Shown: positions 9,852-19,530 of the stretch, piece by piece
Layout of the letters: every line of letters begins with the position of its first letter
Position numbering within the stretch: position 1 is the stretch's first letter
Origin: Choristoneura fumiferana
Taxonomy: Eukaryota; Arthropoda; Insecta; Lepidoptera; Tortricidae
Assembly (NCBI RefSeq): GCF_025370935.1
Contig: NC_133491.1
Coordinates: forward strand, 15,820,744 to 15,884,743
Direction: 5' to 3'
Length of the DNA stretch: 64,000 bases
Notes under the pieces: model-generated
Database searches by the model: none
What the model saw: only the letters and a program-made list of their open reading frames with translations
Told to the model about the DNA's origin: nothing
Program-made: the position numbers and the translations under genes

Positions 9852-10379
9852 GACTGTAAGTATGTCATAGTTTCGAATACGTACCTACTCTCTGAATATC
9901 ATGCTATCAAAAGTTCGTCGGCTCGACTGTTACTGGATCGAATACACACACATACACATCTATGTGAGGTAAGGTACCTATATAGATGTCAATGTATACA
10001 ATCGACAAAACGTAATGTAGAGTTTTATATGGTTTCGATCAAACAAAACCTCAATTTCGATTTGACGATTTAAGTACTTATTGTTTCTACGCTTTTCGAG
10101 CCAGCGAATATTCATTCGATCCAGTAAGAGCATTTTAGATTATCCGATCCGATACCGATAGCGGGGGAAGTGAAATGTGTGAAATATGTACCTGTTTTTC
10201 AGATTATCGGATCAGATATAGGATTGTATTTTATGCATTTTACTTGCCCCGATATCGTATCGGCGTCCGATACCGATATCGGATCGGATAATCTGAAAAC
10301 CCTTCAACAGTCGAGCCAATGAACATTCAATAGCATGATATTCCGAAAGGTACGTATTCGAAACTATGATATACAGTCA
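9852..10379. mobile_element. Foldback element carrying a nested foldback
   Basis: The left arm includes TCATAGTTTCGAATACGTAC, ATATCATGCTAT and GGCTCGACTGTT. The right arm carries the same words inverted between 10305 and 10379. The inner arms TTACTGGATCGAAT and ATTCGATCCAGTAA lie at about 9930 and 10113. Between about 10127 and 10303 sits a second palindrome, with GATTATCCGATCCGATACCG and its inverse ending GGATAATCTGAAAA. This is a common foldback type apparently inserted into the older one. Confidence 0.6.
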
Positions 10380-10429
10380 GTTTTGTCCTGCTCACGTCTC
10401 CTGAATCAAGCAGTACCTAGGTATAATCA

Positions 10430-10830
10430 AAGGTAAAAGTTTCCCCCCACCGTCATAATCTTGTACCCACCATAGCTCTCAATATCAGCAGCCGACACAA
10501 AGGCTATCTTCTTCAATTCACTTATAGACGATTCGAATTTGTTTTTCTCAATTTTAGAACCACTCACTTCTTTTACCTGGTACATTTTTACCAAGATACT
10601 GTTCACTTGGAAGTCGAGCAAATACTATACAGGAAACGGCTGCGAGCTATATGGAATCCATTATCATTGTAATGTGGATAGACCTTTGGCACCTTTGAAT
10701 TATTTAATAAATTTACTGAAAAGAGGTTGTCGTAGCATTCAACGATCGCCTTACTAGATGCCCTTGCAGATGGTTGATAAACATCTATTTGCATTTTAAG
10801 TCTACCATACCTGCACGTAGAACGAACAGA
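10430..10830 (-). other. Possible decayed protein-coding fragment
   Basis: Two overlapping minus-strand frames read like ordinary protein. One gives SSKAIVECYDNLFSVNLLNN and VYPHYNDNGFHIARSRFLYS. The other, after a frame change near 10620, gives MYQVKEVSGSKIEKNKFESS and AFVSAADIESYGGYKIMTVG. Together they would be about 110 codons. I do not recognise the family and see no convincing splice sites. It is either a degraded transposon ORF or a pseudogene. Confidence 0.25.
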
Positions 10831-10837
10831 TAGTTGG

Positions 10838-11820
10838 GGCTGGAACGTTCTTGAATGGAGACCGCGGATCGACAAGCGCAGTGTACGACGCTACCAGGTC
10901 CTACCCAACTAACACATAGGCGTCAATTAGAACTTGTTTTAGAACTTAAAGAGATACAAAGGCTCCACAGCCGCAGCACTTACAACTTTTGGCGACAAAA
11001 TAGCATAGATAGCAAAATATATCACTTACAGCTATACTACAGATTTATAAGGGCGATAACAGGATGAGTTTAAAGGTCAAAGACGTAGAGTAGCAATTTT
11101 CAACACTTACAATACGGGCAAAGCATCTTGTGTTATAGCTTTAAGTGAATCTTACAACTATAAGATCTAAATCGATAATAAACTCTGGCCACGAGCCAAA
11201 AGTTGCACAAAAGCATTAATTACCGCTACCAGCTCTACAATGGTTCTCATAAAATCTTTTATAGACCCAAATGCTTAAAGATGTACAAAACTCTCTTATG
11301 TTACTTAAAGTCAAAGAGTAGGAATATTTTTCGCTACCAAAGAACTTCTAGTGTTTAATGTGACTTCTGTATAACTTTAGGTAGAGTAATAGAGCTGAAT
11401 ACCACTTCTGTTATTGATGTTGATATCAATATGGCTCTTGGCAGTCAAAAAGTTAATAAGCGATACTTTACTCTATTGTACCACTGAAGGAGTTAATTTT
11501 CACCCATTTACCACGTTCTTATCCCTTGTAGTTTTACTTATCACTATTAATAGCTCTCTTATTGCTTTATTTAGTAGATTTATAGCGCGCTCTAGCTCCA
11601 AATGCGAAACACTTATTTATAACTTTAGGATCTGGTTAGCACTCTTATAGATTTCCTATAACTCTTGTCGTAGCGCCTATGTGTTACTTAGCGGCTAGGA
11701 CATCTAACGAGATGGACGGATGATCTGGTTAAAGCCGCGGGTTCACGATGGATGCCCGCTTCCAACAGAAGCATCTGAAGGTCTATGGGGAGGCCTATGT
11801 CCAACAGTGGACGTCCTACA
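10838..11820 (+). mobile_element. LINE 3' end split by a TIR element
   Basis: The left part (10838-10909) reads VLEWRPRIDKRSV. The right part (from about 11697 to 11820) reads DDLVKAAGSRWM and then GRPMSNSGRP in another frame. Both belong to the LINE tail seen at 3259-3542. The break coincides exactly with the inserted element at 10912-11684. Confidence 0.7.
10912..11684. mobile_element. 773-bp TIR element, TA-flanked
   Basis: ACACATAGGCG starts the left end and CGCCTATGTGT closes the right end, each flanked by TA (10910-10911 and 11685-11686). The interior is AT-rich with no transposase. The TA flank suits a Tc1/mariner-type non-autonomous element, but 11-bp TIRs are short and the class is tentative. 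Confidence 0.65.
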
Positions 11821-11836
11821 TCTACGTCACATTTGT

Positions 11837-12123
11837 CTGACGTGCCGTGACGTCACGCGTCAGATCATTACATCTGGCCGTATTGCCTAACGTTTCTGAC
11901 GCCCGCGATCGTTTTTCGCATACAAAATCTGTCATTTGATTGCGATTGCGAGCGTGAGAAATGTAGACAATACGGCCTCTATTTTATACGGTTAATTTGG
12001 TATGGAAAGAGACACAGCTCGAGTCGTCACAACACATTTCATCAGATTTATATGTATGAACGCAACTATATTAAATAATACGAATTCGATATTGTTCTGA
12101 TGCGTAACGTCACGTCACGTCAG
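11837..12123. mobile_element. Foldback element, CTGACGTGACGTGACG ends, with nested palindrome
   Basis: The left CTGACGTGCCGTGACGTCAC and the right GTAACGTCACGTCACGTCAG form imperfect arms. Inside, GGCCGTATTG (11876) pairs with CAATACGGCC (11970), suggesting a second, nested foldback. Confidence 0.6.
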
Positions 12124-12170
12124 GTAAATGGGATTACGAGTAGGCTCTCTGTCGTTTCACAATGAGGGTT

Positions 12171-12337
12171 TACACAGAGGCGAAATATCGCTAGATGGCG
12201 TTAGTGTCGTGAAGTCCGTTTGACGTTTGCTTGCGATTGGCTCATTTAGTTATTTAACCAATCACGAGCAAACGTCAAACGTCAAACGGACTTCACGACA
12301 CTAACGCCATCTAGCGATATTTTGCCTACCGTCATTG
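12171..12337. mobile_element. Foldback MITE, ATATCGCTAGATGGCGTTAG arms
   Basis: AAATATCGCTAGATGGCGTT opens the left arm and its inverse closes the right arm. The arms are near-perfect for about 60 bp around a short centre (CTCATTTAGTTATTTAACCA). Relatives occur at 27611-27936 and 44215-44612. Confidence 0.8.
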
Positions 12338-12469
12338 TTTTTTCCCAAATGTTTCACTTGGCAACTGTTTCATTTCCCAACTCAAGATTTTCTCAGAACC
12401 CTATTTTTTCGGAACTTTCATAAAACAAACCTAACCTAACCTTGTGTTCTATAAAAGAATAAGCTCGTT

Positions 12470-12685
12470 TGTGGTGCGCTTGCCGCGGCTGCTGATGGGG
12501 ACCATCGTGAGTGCTGCCTTCTGGGCGAAAGACGTCGGGTTTTGGAAGTTGATAATCTCCACGCGTTCCTGAGGAGTTTGGCCTTGACAGACGGACAGAC
12601 AGACAGTCAGTGAGAGGGACAACAAAGTGATCCTATAAGGGTTCTTTTTTTCTTATGATATACGGAATCCTAAAAAACAAAGTAA
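12470..12685 (-). repeat. GTTCCGG-related repeat tail
   Basis: CCACGCGTTCCTGAGGAGTT, then GACAGACGGACAGACAGACA and TACGGAATCCTAAAAAACAA match the stretch at 15590-15722 upstream of the second paralogue. It therefore marks the left part of the duplicated unit. Confidence 0.6.
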
Positions 12686-12765
12686 CCAAGTTGCTACATA
12701 GCTTGATGGTGCTAAACGTAATAAATTAAGTGAAAATAATTAAATAATTTGATCAATCAGTAAGA

Positions 12766-12892
12766 GGGCCTACTCCGAAATTTGAAAAGCGAAGATCGTA
12801 TCGTACCGTCCCTCTCACTCTCGTATTAAATAGCTTAAGTATCAAAGGGACGGAACGACACGAACTTCAATTTTCGAATTTCGGAGTAGCCC
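12766..12892. mobile_element. Palindromic MITE, CTACTACGAAATTCGAA family
   Basis: GGGCCTACTCCGAAATTTGA and the inverse end TTCGAATTTCGGAGTAGCCC enclose CCGTCCCTCTCACTCTCGTA. The second duplicated unit has an empty site here (GATCAATCAGT running straight to TTTCATGGCAATAAGAAC at about 16018-16040), so it inserted after the duplication or was lost from unit 2. Relatives: 16306-16430, 42871-42985, 44626-44743. Confidence 0.85.
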
Positions 12893-13026
12893 AGCAGCTG
12901 CGCAGTACCCATTTCATGGCAATAAGAACTTTGCATTTATGTAACATAAAATTTTAATTATTCGATTACTGCTATAATGAGTTTCGTTTACACGAAGACA
13001 TGTATTTCTGTTGTCATTTTAGGAAC

Positions 13027-14830
13027 ATGTATTCTATTTTCGTGTTAATTTGCGGTAAGCTTTTAATGCACAACTCAAATTTCGGCAGTTTTATACTGGT
13101 TTGGATAGGTTAATTTAATTTAATTTTAATTAATTAATTCAATTTTAATTCACAACTTTATTTTTAACACAGTAGGTTCGCTATTTGAAGGGATCGCTAA
13201 TGCGGATCGGTATTATTTCCAAATATCCCTGTCCATGATATAATCATTAACTTTATAATACGCCTTAGATATTAATGTCTTCTTGTCAATAGACAATAGA
13301 TCTGAATTTTGTATCCGTTTCATTTGTAATATTTTTTGGAATTTTATTATAAAAACGTATGCGATTTAGTACAAAGATACCGCTATCCCGAGCCATTGAG
13401 CGAGGTAAGCTTAGCGCCAGCTCTGGGTCAGGCCATAACTAGCCTCCTGGGCAAATATTTCAGCTTAGGTACTTTTTGTGTCTGTTGACACAGTCATAGT
13501 TTATTTGTTTTCGTCAAATATCAATTTATATTCGTCGATTTATCGTAAAGAAAAGTGTCTGTCTATATTATTGTATTGTCACTGACCCTTCGCAAAACAA
13601 ATGAAACAGCCATTTTCCACGAAAACATCCACTTTAGACTCAGAAAGGTTTATTACCAAGACACGTCCTAACTGAATAAAAAAAATACAATATTATTTAG
13701 AGATGTACCGTAAACTGCTTCAACTTTGCCCTCTGGCCCCAACATTGCCCGAGTTGATTTAGAGTCGATAACTTAGCACTCTTATAGGTTTTAAACTTTT
13801 ATCTACACGGGAATTATTATTACGGGGGGATAAAAGTTTTAAAACCTAAAGGGTGCTAAGTTATCGACTCTAAATCGAATCAGGCAATGTTGGGGCCAGA
13901 GGGCAAAGTTGGCTACGCAATACTCGCACTCGGCCAGATTTTTAACGTTGGCTTGAAACTTTGTTGTTTGTTTGATACTCAAGCACAAGACGACAGATAG
14001 GTACTTTGTGTTAACTTAGCAGAGCCCTAAATATAGGCTCTTAGCACGTCTTTATGACAGTAAAAGACTGTTCCTTTTCAGGTCTATCATCGTCATCACG
14101 TGGAGTTAAACTCAACGTCCATGGTGAAATGAGCATAGGAAGCAACGCAGCCGGTCTCCTGGGCAAGATGCTTCAGGTTTATGACGGGGATAATCATCAG
14201 AATCAGCAAAGCAAGGATGGCATAAGAAATAATCCATCTGAAATGGCTGAGGATAAAAGCAAAGAAGGGGAAAAAGGAAAACGCAGTCACCGTTATCCTT
14301 GGTACACGTGGTACCAGTGGTACGACGAGTACAAAAAACATAAACACGGCAGTGGCCATAAACACCACAAAAAGCATCACCATCATCATTACGATTTGGA
14401 CTATTACTACAGCAGTTACGAAGACGATTACAAGAAACATATAATCATTCCATCAGATAACGGATACAAAAAACATATAGTAATACCGAAGGACAGGGAT
14501 GAGGGAAAGAAAAAACATATAGTTATACCGAAGAATGGCGATGATAGTAACGAAGAGCATGGAATCTTCTCAGGTTTAGGGAGCATGATATGGGGTAAAC
14601 AGAATAAACGAATACAAAAGCCGTATGGCAGTCAAGAGGACGAGCAACACAATGGTTCAAGAGATGGTAAGAGATGGAAACCCCCGCAGTATGGCAGTGG
14701 GGAGAACACAAAAGGGTACGATCAGGGATATGGCGGCATGGAGGACACACCAAGTGCACACGGGTTTCTACGACAACTATGGAACATGTATAAGACGTTT
14801 AGAGAAAAGGAATCTAATTTATTTATTTAA
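13027..14830 (+). CDS. Gene A: secreted Lys/His/Tyr-rich repeat protein, 258 aa
   Basis: Not a family I recognise. Two coding exons: 13027-13054 (MYSIFVLIC plus one base, donor G/GTAAGC) and 14082-14830 (acceptor CTTTTCAG). The phase-1 junction is in frame: 28 + 749 = 777 nt. Exon 1 is short and hydrophobic, as in a signal peptide. The mature part begins KLNVHGEMSIGSNAAGLLGK, then a charged Lys/Glu/Asn region, a PWYTWYQWYDEYKKHKHGSG stretch, a HHKKHHHHHYDLDYYYS block, and three 12-14-residue repeats of the KKHIVIPKD type. A Gly/Gln-rich region and a helical-looking tail (HGFLRQLWNMYKTFREK) follow. Secretion and possible metal or polyanion binding by the His/Lys block are inference. An upstream in-frame ATG (13000) and a second possible exon-1 frame from 12977 leave the N-terminus uncertain. 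Gene B is its tandem paralogue. Confidence 0.75.
13708..13911. mobile_element. MITE, CCGTAAACTGCTTCAACTTT family, in gene A intron
   Basis: The arms CTTCAACTTTGCCCTCTGGC and CCAGAGGGCAAAGTTG enclose a central palindrome (GATAACTTAGCACTCTTATA and its inverse). The left end follows TA. The right end is slightly truncated compared with the intact copy at 15733-15948. Confidence 0.85.
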
Positions 14831-15585
14831 ACAATGAATTTTTACATAAAAGGAAAGGATTGATTTGATTTGAATTAACGATTTACCGGGTAACAGCCGA
14901 ACGAACTGGCCAATCAAATTAGTTAAAAATCAAGTTATACTCGCAACGAGACAAATGCGATATTTCAACTGATGTGATTGTTCAATTTTGCACGTCTCTG
15001 ACTTATTTACTTCTATGGAAGCGCATGCTAACAGCAAAAAGTTTGGATTTAGTAAAATATAACAAATTATACCAACCCCATAGTATTACACAAAAGAAAA
15101 ACCTGTTAATGTTTAAAATTATTAAACCATGTGGTAAAAATATGTTTTGTGTGTCAGTGTTTATTTCTGTAACTCTTTCTCCCTAAAACGGCACATTTTC
15201 ATGAATTTTGATACGTAGGTAGACAGCTAGACGTCTAAAACAAAATATAGGCTACTTTTTATCCCTACATTCAAGATATTTGCAAATATTATAAAGCAAT
15301 AGTGGCTCAGTTGTGCGAGTAGAATCAATTGTTGCATTAGTTGCATACCTACAGCGCTATGGTCAGTTTTGACAATGAAATCATACTGAAATTCATTATC
15401 AGAAGTGTCCACCGTTGGTACCGACCATTGGTCACGATGCAGCACACGTCAGGTAAATGGGAATATGGGTATGTTTTTGTTTGGTGCTGTAACCCCTTCG
15501 TGTGCCCAAGAGCTGCTGTCCCTTCCTAAACAACTACAAGTTGTGGAACATTCTCAATAATGCAGGAAGGTTTTGACACTTGATG
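14831..15585. other. 3' flank of gene A
   Basis: Shares AAGGAAAGGATTGATTTG, GTGGTAAAAATATGTT and ATATAGGCTACTTTTTAT with the 3' side of gene B, so it belongs to the duplicated unit. AATAAA-like signals are frequent and none can be singled out. No further exon seen. Confidence 0.5.
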
Positions 15586-15722
15586 ATGTGTTGATGATCT
15601 CCGCGCGTTCTTGAGGGCAATGACCTTGACAGACGGACAGATAAACAGTCAGCCAGAGGGGTAACAAAGTGATATTTTAAGGGTTACTTTTTTTCTTTTG
15701 AGGTACGGAACCCTTAAAAAAC
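15586..15722 (-). repeat. GTTCCGG-related repeat tail at the start of unit 2
   Basis: TCCGCGCGTTCTTGAGGGCA, GACAGACGGACAGATAAACA and GGTACGGAACCCTTAAAAAA correspond to 12545-12680 in unit 1. Confidence 0.6.
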
Positions 15723-15732
15723 AAAATAACTA

Positions 15733-15948
15733 CCGTAAACTGCTTCAACTTTGCCCTCTGGCCCCAACATTGCCCGAGTTAATTTTGAGTCGTAAAGTTA
15801 GCACTCTTATAGGTTTTATACTTTTATCTACACGGGAATTATTATTACGGGGGGATAAAAAATTAAAACCTTAAGGGTGCTAAGTTATCGACTCTAAACC
15901 GAATCAGGCAATGTTGGGGCCAGAGGGCAAAGTTGAAGCAGTTTAAGG
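15733..15948. mobile_element. Intact MITE, CCGTAAACTGCTTCAACTTT family, upstream of gene B
   Basis: A 216-bp element with both ends intact: CCGTAAACTGCTTCAACTTT at the left and the inverse CAAAGTTGAAGCAGTTTAAGG-type end at the right. TA lies on each side (15731-15732 and 15949-15950), which suits a Tc1/mariner-type MITE. Unit 1 lacks it at the matching place. Confidence 0.85.
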
Positions 15949-16153
15949 TAAGCTGCTAATTAGCTGGATGCTGCTAAACGTTATAAATTAAGTAAAAATA
16001 ATTGAATAATTTGATCAATCAGTTCAATAATTTCATGGCAATAAGAACTTTGCGTTCATGGAACATAAAATTTTAATTACTTAACTAGGTGATTACTGCA
16101 ACAATGAGTTTCGTTTACACGAAGACAAGTATTTCTGTTGTCAATTTGGTAAC

Positions 16154-18912
16154 ATGTATTCTATTTTCATGTTAATTTGCGGTAAGCTTTTAATGCATTA
16201 ACTTAAAATAACCCAACCCCCTTTCAAGGCAAACATATCGTCGATATGTCACAGGCATCGACTCCAAAACCGCTATTCTAAAACCTTAGCGAGATAAGCG
16301 CCAGGGGGGCTACTACGAAATTCGAAAATCGAAGTTCGTATGGTACCGTCCCTATCACTCTCGTATTAAATAATATAAGCGTCAGAGGGACGGCAAGATA
16401 CGAAGTTCGAATTTTGAACTTCGTAGTAGGTACAGGGTTTACCGAGGCCAGAACTAACCTCCTTTCAGCACCCTTTTTAGGGTTCCGGAGCCAAAATGGC
16501 AAAAACGGAACCCTTATAGTTTCGCCATGTCTGTCTGTCTGTCCGTCCGCGGCTTTACTCAGGGACTATCAATGCTAGAAAGCTGTAATTTTGCACGGAT
16601 ATATATGTAAACTATGCCGACAAAATGGTACAATAAAAAATAAAAAAAAATTTTTTTTAGGGTACCTCCCATAGACGTGAATTTTTTTTTTCTTATCCAA
16701 CCCTATGTGTGGGGTATCATTGGATGGGGTACTTTATAAAATATTCCGTTTAAAATACGAAATCCTTTGAAAAATATTACTTAATTTTTTCGTAATGGTT
16801 ACGGAACCCTATTTCGGGCGTGTCCGACACGCTCTTGGCCGGTTTTTTTGTGTTCCGTCGTCGACCACGCCGCGGTTATAACGTTTATTTGTATTCGTCA
16901 AAAATATCAAATTTTATTCTTCGGTTTATAAAGATATTCGTAAAGAAAACTTACTGCTTTTATCATCGCATTGTCAAAGACCCTCTTAGATTTTCCTTCG
17001 CAAAAAAAGTTATGTTCCACAAAAATATCCACTGTGGCCTCAAAAAGGGTTTTTTTAACAGCTGCCAACGTACTCACTGAAAAAAAAAACTCAAATATTA
17101 CTATGTATGTATATGTATATTGTATAAAACACTTTATTGTACATAAAAGACAAAAATAATATAAAAAACAACAAAACAAAAAGATTATAAAAGCGAACTT
17201 TTCCCTAAAAGGGATCTTTTCAAGCTAACCTGGCATGAAACAGAAAACTTAAAAGATAGGCGAACAGTGTAATAGTTTACGTACAGAGAAGAAAGGAATA
17301 TAATAAGATATTTATAAATAAATACACAAAATACTATTGACAACTATTGACTTACTTTATACGGAACAGAATATATAATAAACAATACATATAAATAACA
17401 CTCTTACTTCCATTGTTTCTTCAATCAATCTCTTCGTTTCTTCAATTATTTGGAGATGTACGGAACCCTCGATACGCGAATCCGACTTGCTCTTAGCCGG
17501 TTTTTAACATTCGCTTGACACACTGCCATCTTTTGATACTTACTCATCCATCATCATCATCATCCACATTATGAAAGATAGTGTTGCCTCAGCACAAACC
17601 TAGAGATAGGTAAGACTTAGCACGTCCTCGTAAAACATTACCCTTGTTCCCCGTACAGAACTATCTTACACAACCAGCACTGGTAGAATTATTTTCTTTA
17701 TTAATTAGGTCCTGACCTGATAGTTAAATACTCAAAGGTCCTGGCGCTGCGCCGCCCGCTGATGGTCACAATTAAATTGTATCTAACACTTCTCCTTGCT
17801 TGGCTCGTCGTAGTACCTAATTTTCCAGAACCTAAACTAATTGTAAAAGTGAGCAATTACATTATCGATTTTTCTTTGAAATAGGAATCTTCCAGTGCTG
17901 GTTATCTAATATGGTTACGTAAGGAGAACAAGGTAAAAGATTTTCTATTTTTTCAGCTATATCATCATCACATGGCATTAAACTCAACGTCCATGGTGAA
18001 ATGAGCGTGGGAAGTAACGCCGCCGGTCTCCTGAGCAAGATGCTTCAGGTACACGACGGGGACAATCCTCAGAATCAACAAAGCAAGGATGGCATAAGAA
18101 ATAAACCGTTCCAACAAATGCCTGACGGTGAGAGCAAAGAAGGAGAAAAAGGAAAACGCAGTGACTATCGTTTTCCTTGGTACTCGTGGTACACATGGTA
18201 CGACGGATACAAAAAACATAAACACGGCAGTGGCCATAAACACCACAAAAAGCATCACCATTACGATTTGGAGTATTATTATAGCAGTTACGAGGACGAT
18301 TACAAGAAACATGTAATCATTCCATCGTATAACGGACACAAAAAACATATAGTAATACCGAAGGACAGTGGTGAAGGAGCCAAAAAACATATAATAATAC
18401 CGAAGGACAGCGGTGAAGGAGCCAAAAAACATATAATAATACCGAAGGACAGTGGTGAAGGAGCCAAAAAACATATAATAATACCGAAGGACAGTGGTGA
18501 AGGAGCCAAAAAACATATAATAATACCGAAGGACAGTGGTGAAGGAGCCAAAAAACATATAATAATACCGAAGGACAGTGGTGAAGCAAAGAAAAAACGT
18601 ATAGTAATACCGAAGAATGGCGATGATAGTAACGAAGAACATGGAATCTTCCCAGGTTTAGGGAGCATGATATGGGGTAAACAGAATGAACGAATACAAA
18701 AGCCGTATGGCAGTCAAGAGGACGAGCAACACAATGGTTCAAGAGATGTTAAGAGATGGAAACCCCCGCAGTATGGCAGTGGGGAGAACAAAAAAGGGTA
18801 CGATCAGGGATATGGCGGCATGGAGGACACGCCAAGTGCACACGGGTTTCTCCGACAACTATGGAACATGTATAAGACGTTTAGAGAAAAGGAAAGGATT
18901 GATTTGTTTTGA
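16154..18912 (+). CDS. Gene B: secreted Lys/His-rich protein with expanded repeat, 327 aa
   Basis: Tandem paralogue of gene A; family not recognised. Exon 1 is 16154-16181 (MYSIFMLIC plus one base, donor G/GTAAGC) and exon 2 is 17957-18912 (acceptor TTTTTTCAG), in frame across a phase-1 intron of 1,775 bp (28 + 956 = 984 nt). The layout follows A: KLNVHGEMSVGSNAAGLLSK, a charged linker, WYSWYTWYDGYKKHKHGSGH, HKHHKKHHHYDLEYYYSSYE, a repeat block, then a conserved C-terminal half (GIFPGLGSMIWGKQN to HGFLRQLWNMYKTFREKE). The repeat block has eight units instead of A's three; five are AKKHIIIPKDSGEG and almost identical at DNA level. The C-terminus differs from A because of an indel. Expected to be secreted; function unknown. 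Confidence 0.75.
16306..16430. mobile_element. Palindromic MITE in gene B intron
   Basis: GGCTACTACGAAATTCGAAA and the inverse TTTTGAACTTCGTAGTAGG enclose CCGTCCCTATCACTCTCGTA. Same family as 12766-12892 but at a different place in the duplicated unit. Confidence 0.8.
16478..16860 (+). repeat. GTTCCGG-family repeat in gene B intron
   Basis: Runs from TTTAGGGTTCCGGAGCCAAA through the GTCTGTCTGTCTGTCCGTCC run and ATGGTACAATAAAAAATAAA to CGTGTCCGACACGCTCTTGG. It is a nearly full copy in the orientation opposite to 1-212. Confidence 0.8.
16861..17956. other. Rest of gene B intron
   Basis: AT-rich, with a second GTTCCGG scrap near 17455-17510. A LINE-tail-like stretch at 17120-17240 (CACTTTATTGTACATAAAAG ... 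CCCTAAAAGGGATCTTTTCA) is related to 19545-19625 and 23485-23605. No exon seen. Confidence 0.45.
18316..18621 (+). repeat. 42-bp coding minisatellite in gene B
   Basis: Five 42-bp units lie at 18370-18579, each beginning GGTGAAGGAGCCAAAAAACA and encoding GEGAKKHIIIPKDS. They are identical apart from an AGT/AGC difference. More diverged units flank them on both sides (HKKHIVIPKD before, AKKKRIVIPKN after). The unit length is a multiple of three, so gain or loss of units keeps the frame. Near-identity points to recent expansion. Confidence 0.92.
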
Positions 18913-19103
18913 ATTAACAATTAACCGTGTAATGTGATTGGTCAATTTTGTACGTCTATCGGCTTCTATGAAAGAGCACGCTAACAGCAAAAAAGTTGGA
19001 CCTAGTAAAACTATGTACCTATAACTAATTATACCAACCTAATAATATTACATTCTATAATATAGAATGATTGATATTATCAATCAATTTCTGGTACCTA
19101 CGT

Positions 19104-19530
19104 AATGAGGGCTATCGCGTATGAATTCGCCGCTAGAGGCGCTAGTGTAGCGTGAGGTCTCCGAAATGTCAAATCTCATAGTTTTTGGGTGAGCTACGCG
19201 GGTTTATTTATAATTAGAATAATTTTGTGAATATTTTGCAATATCTGAAATTAATTATGGCAAATATGCGTTCCGGGGCAATGAATGTCTGTGTTTTGAG
19301 ACAGTTTTGTCTTTTGGAAACCTTTGTCCTCCCTTTTTCCCGAACAAAACGGGGACTATGCAACACTGTGGCATGCTCGATATTTTTATGGTGCGGTTTT
19401 AAAGTGTATTAAATATGATTTTAATCTAAACTTTGTTTTCACACCCGTAAAAACAGACTTTGATAGCCATACTTAAAAACCTCACGCAACAGTGCGCCAT
19501 CTAGTGAGACAAAAAACGATAGCCCTCATT
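19104..19530. mobile_element. 427-bp MITE, AATGAGGGCTATCG family (reverse copy)
   Basis: Begins AATGAGGGCTATCG and ends CGATAGCCCTCATT. Three other full-length copies of about 427 bp are at 34137-34562, 36280-36706 and 37800-38226, in the opposite orientation. Just inside the ends lie imperfect inverted pieces (CTAGATGGCG / CGCTAGAGGCGC types). A shared 61-codon frame is a by-product of repeat identity. Confidence 0.92.

Noticed and set aside
17968..18742. Minus-strand frames of 122-224 codons rich in Tyr/Phe/Cys
   Set aside because: Antisense shadows of the 42-bp repeat in gene B; periodic only because the sense repeat is a multiple of three.
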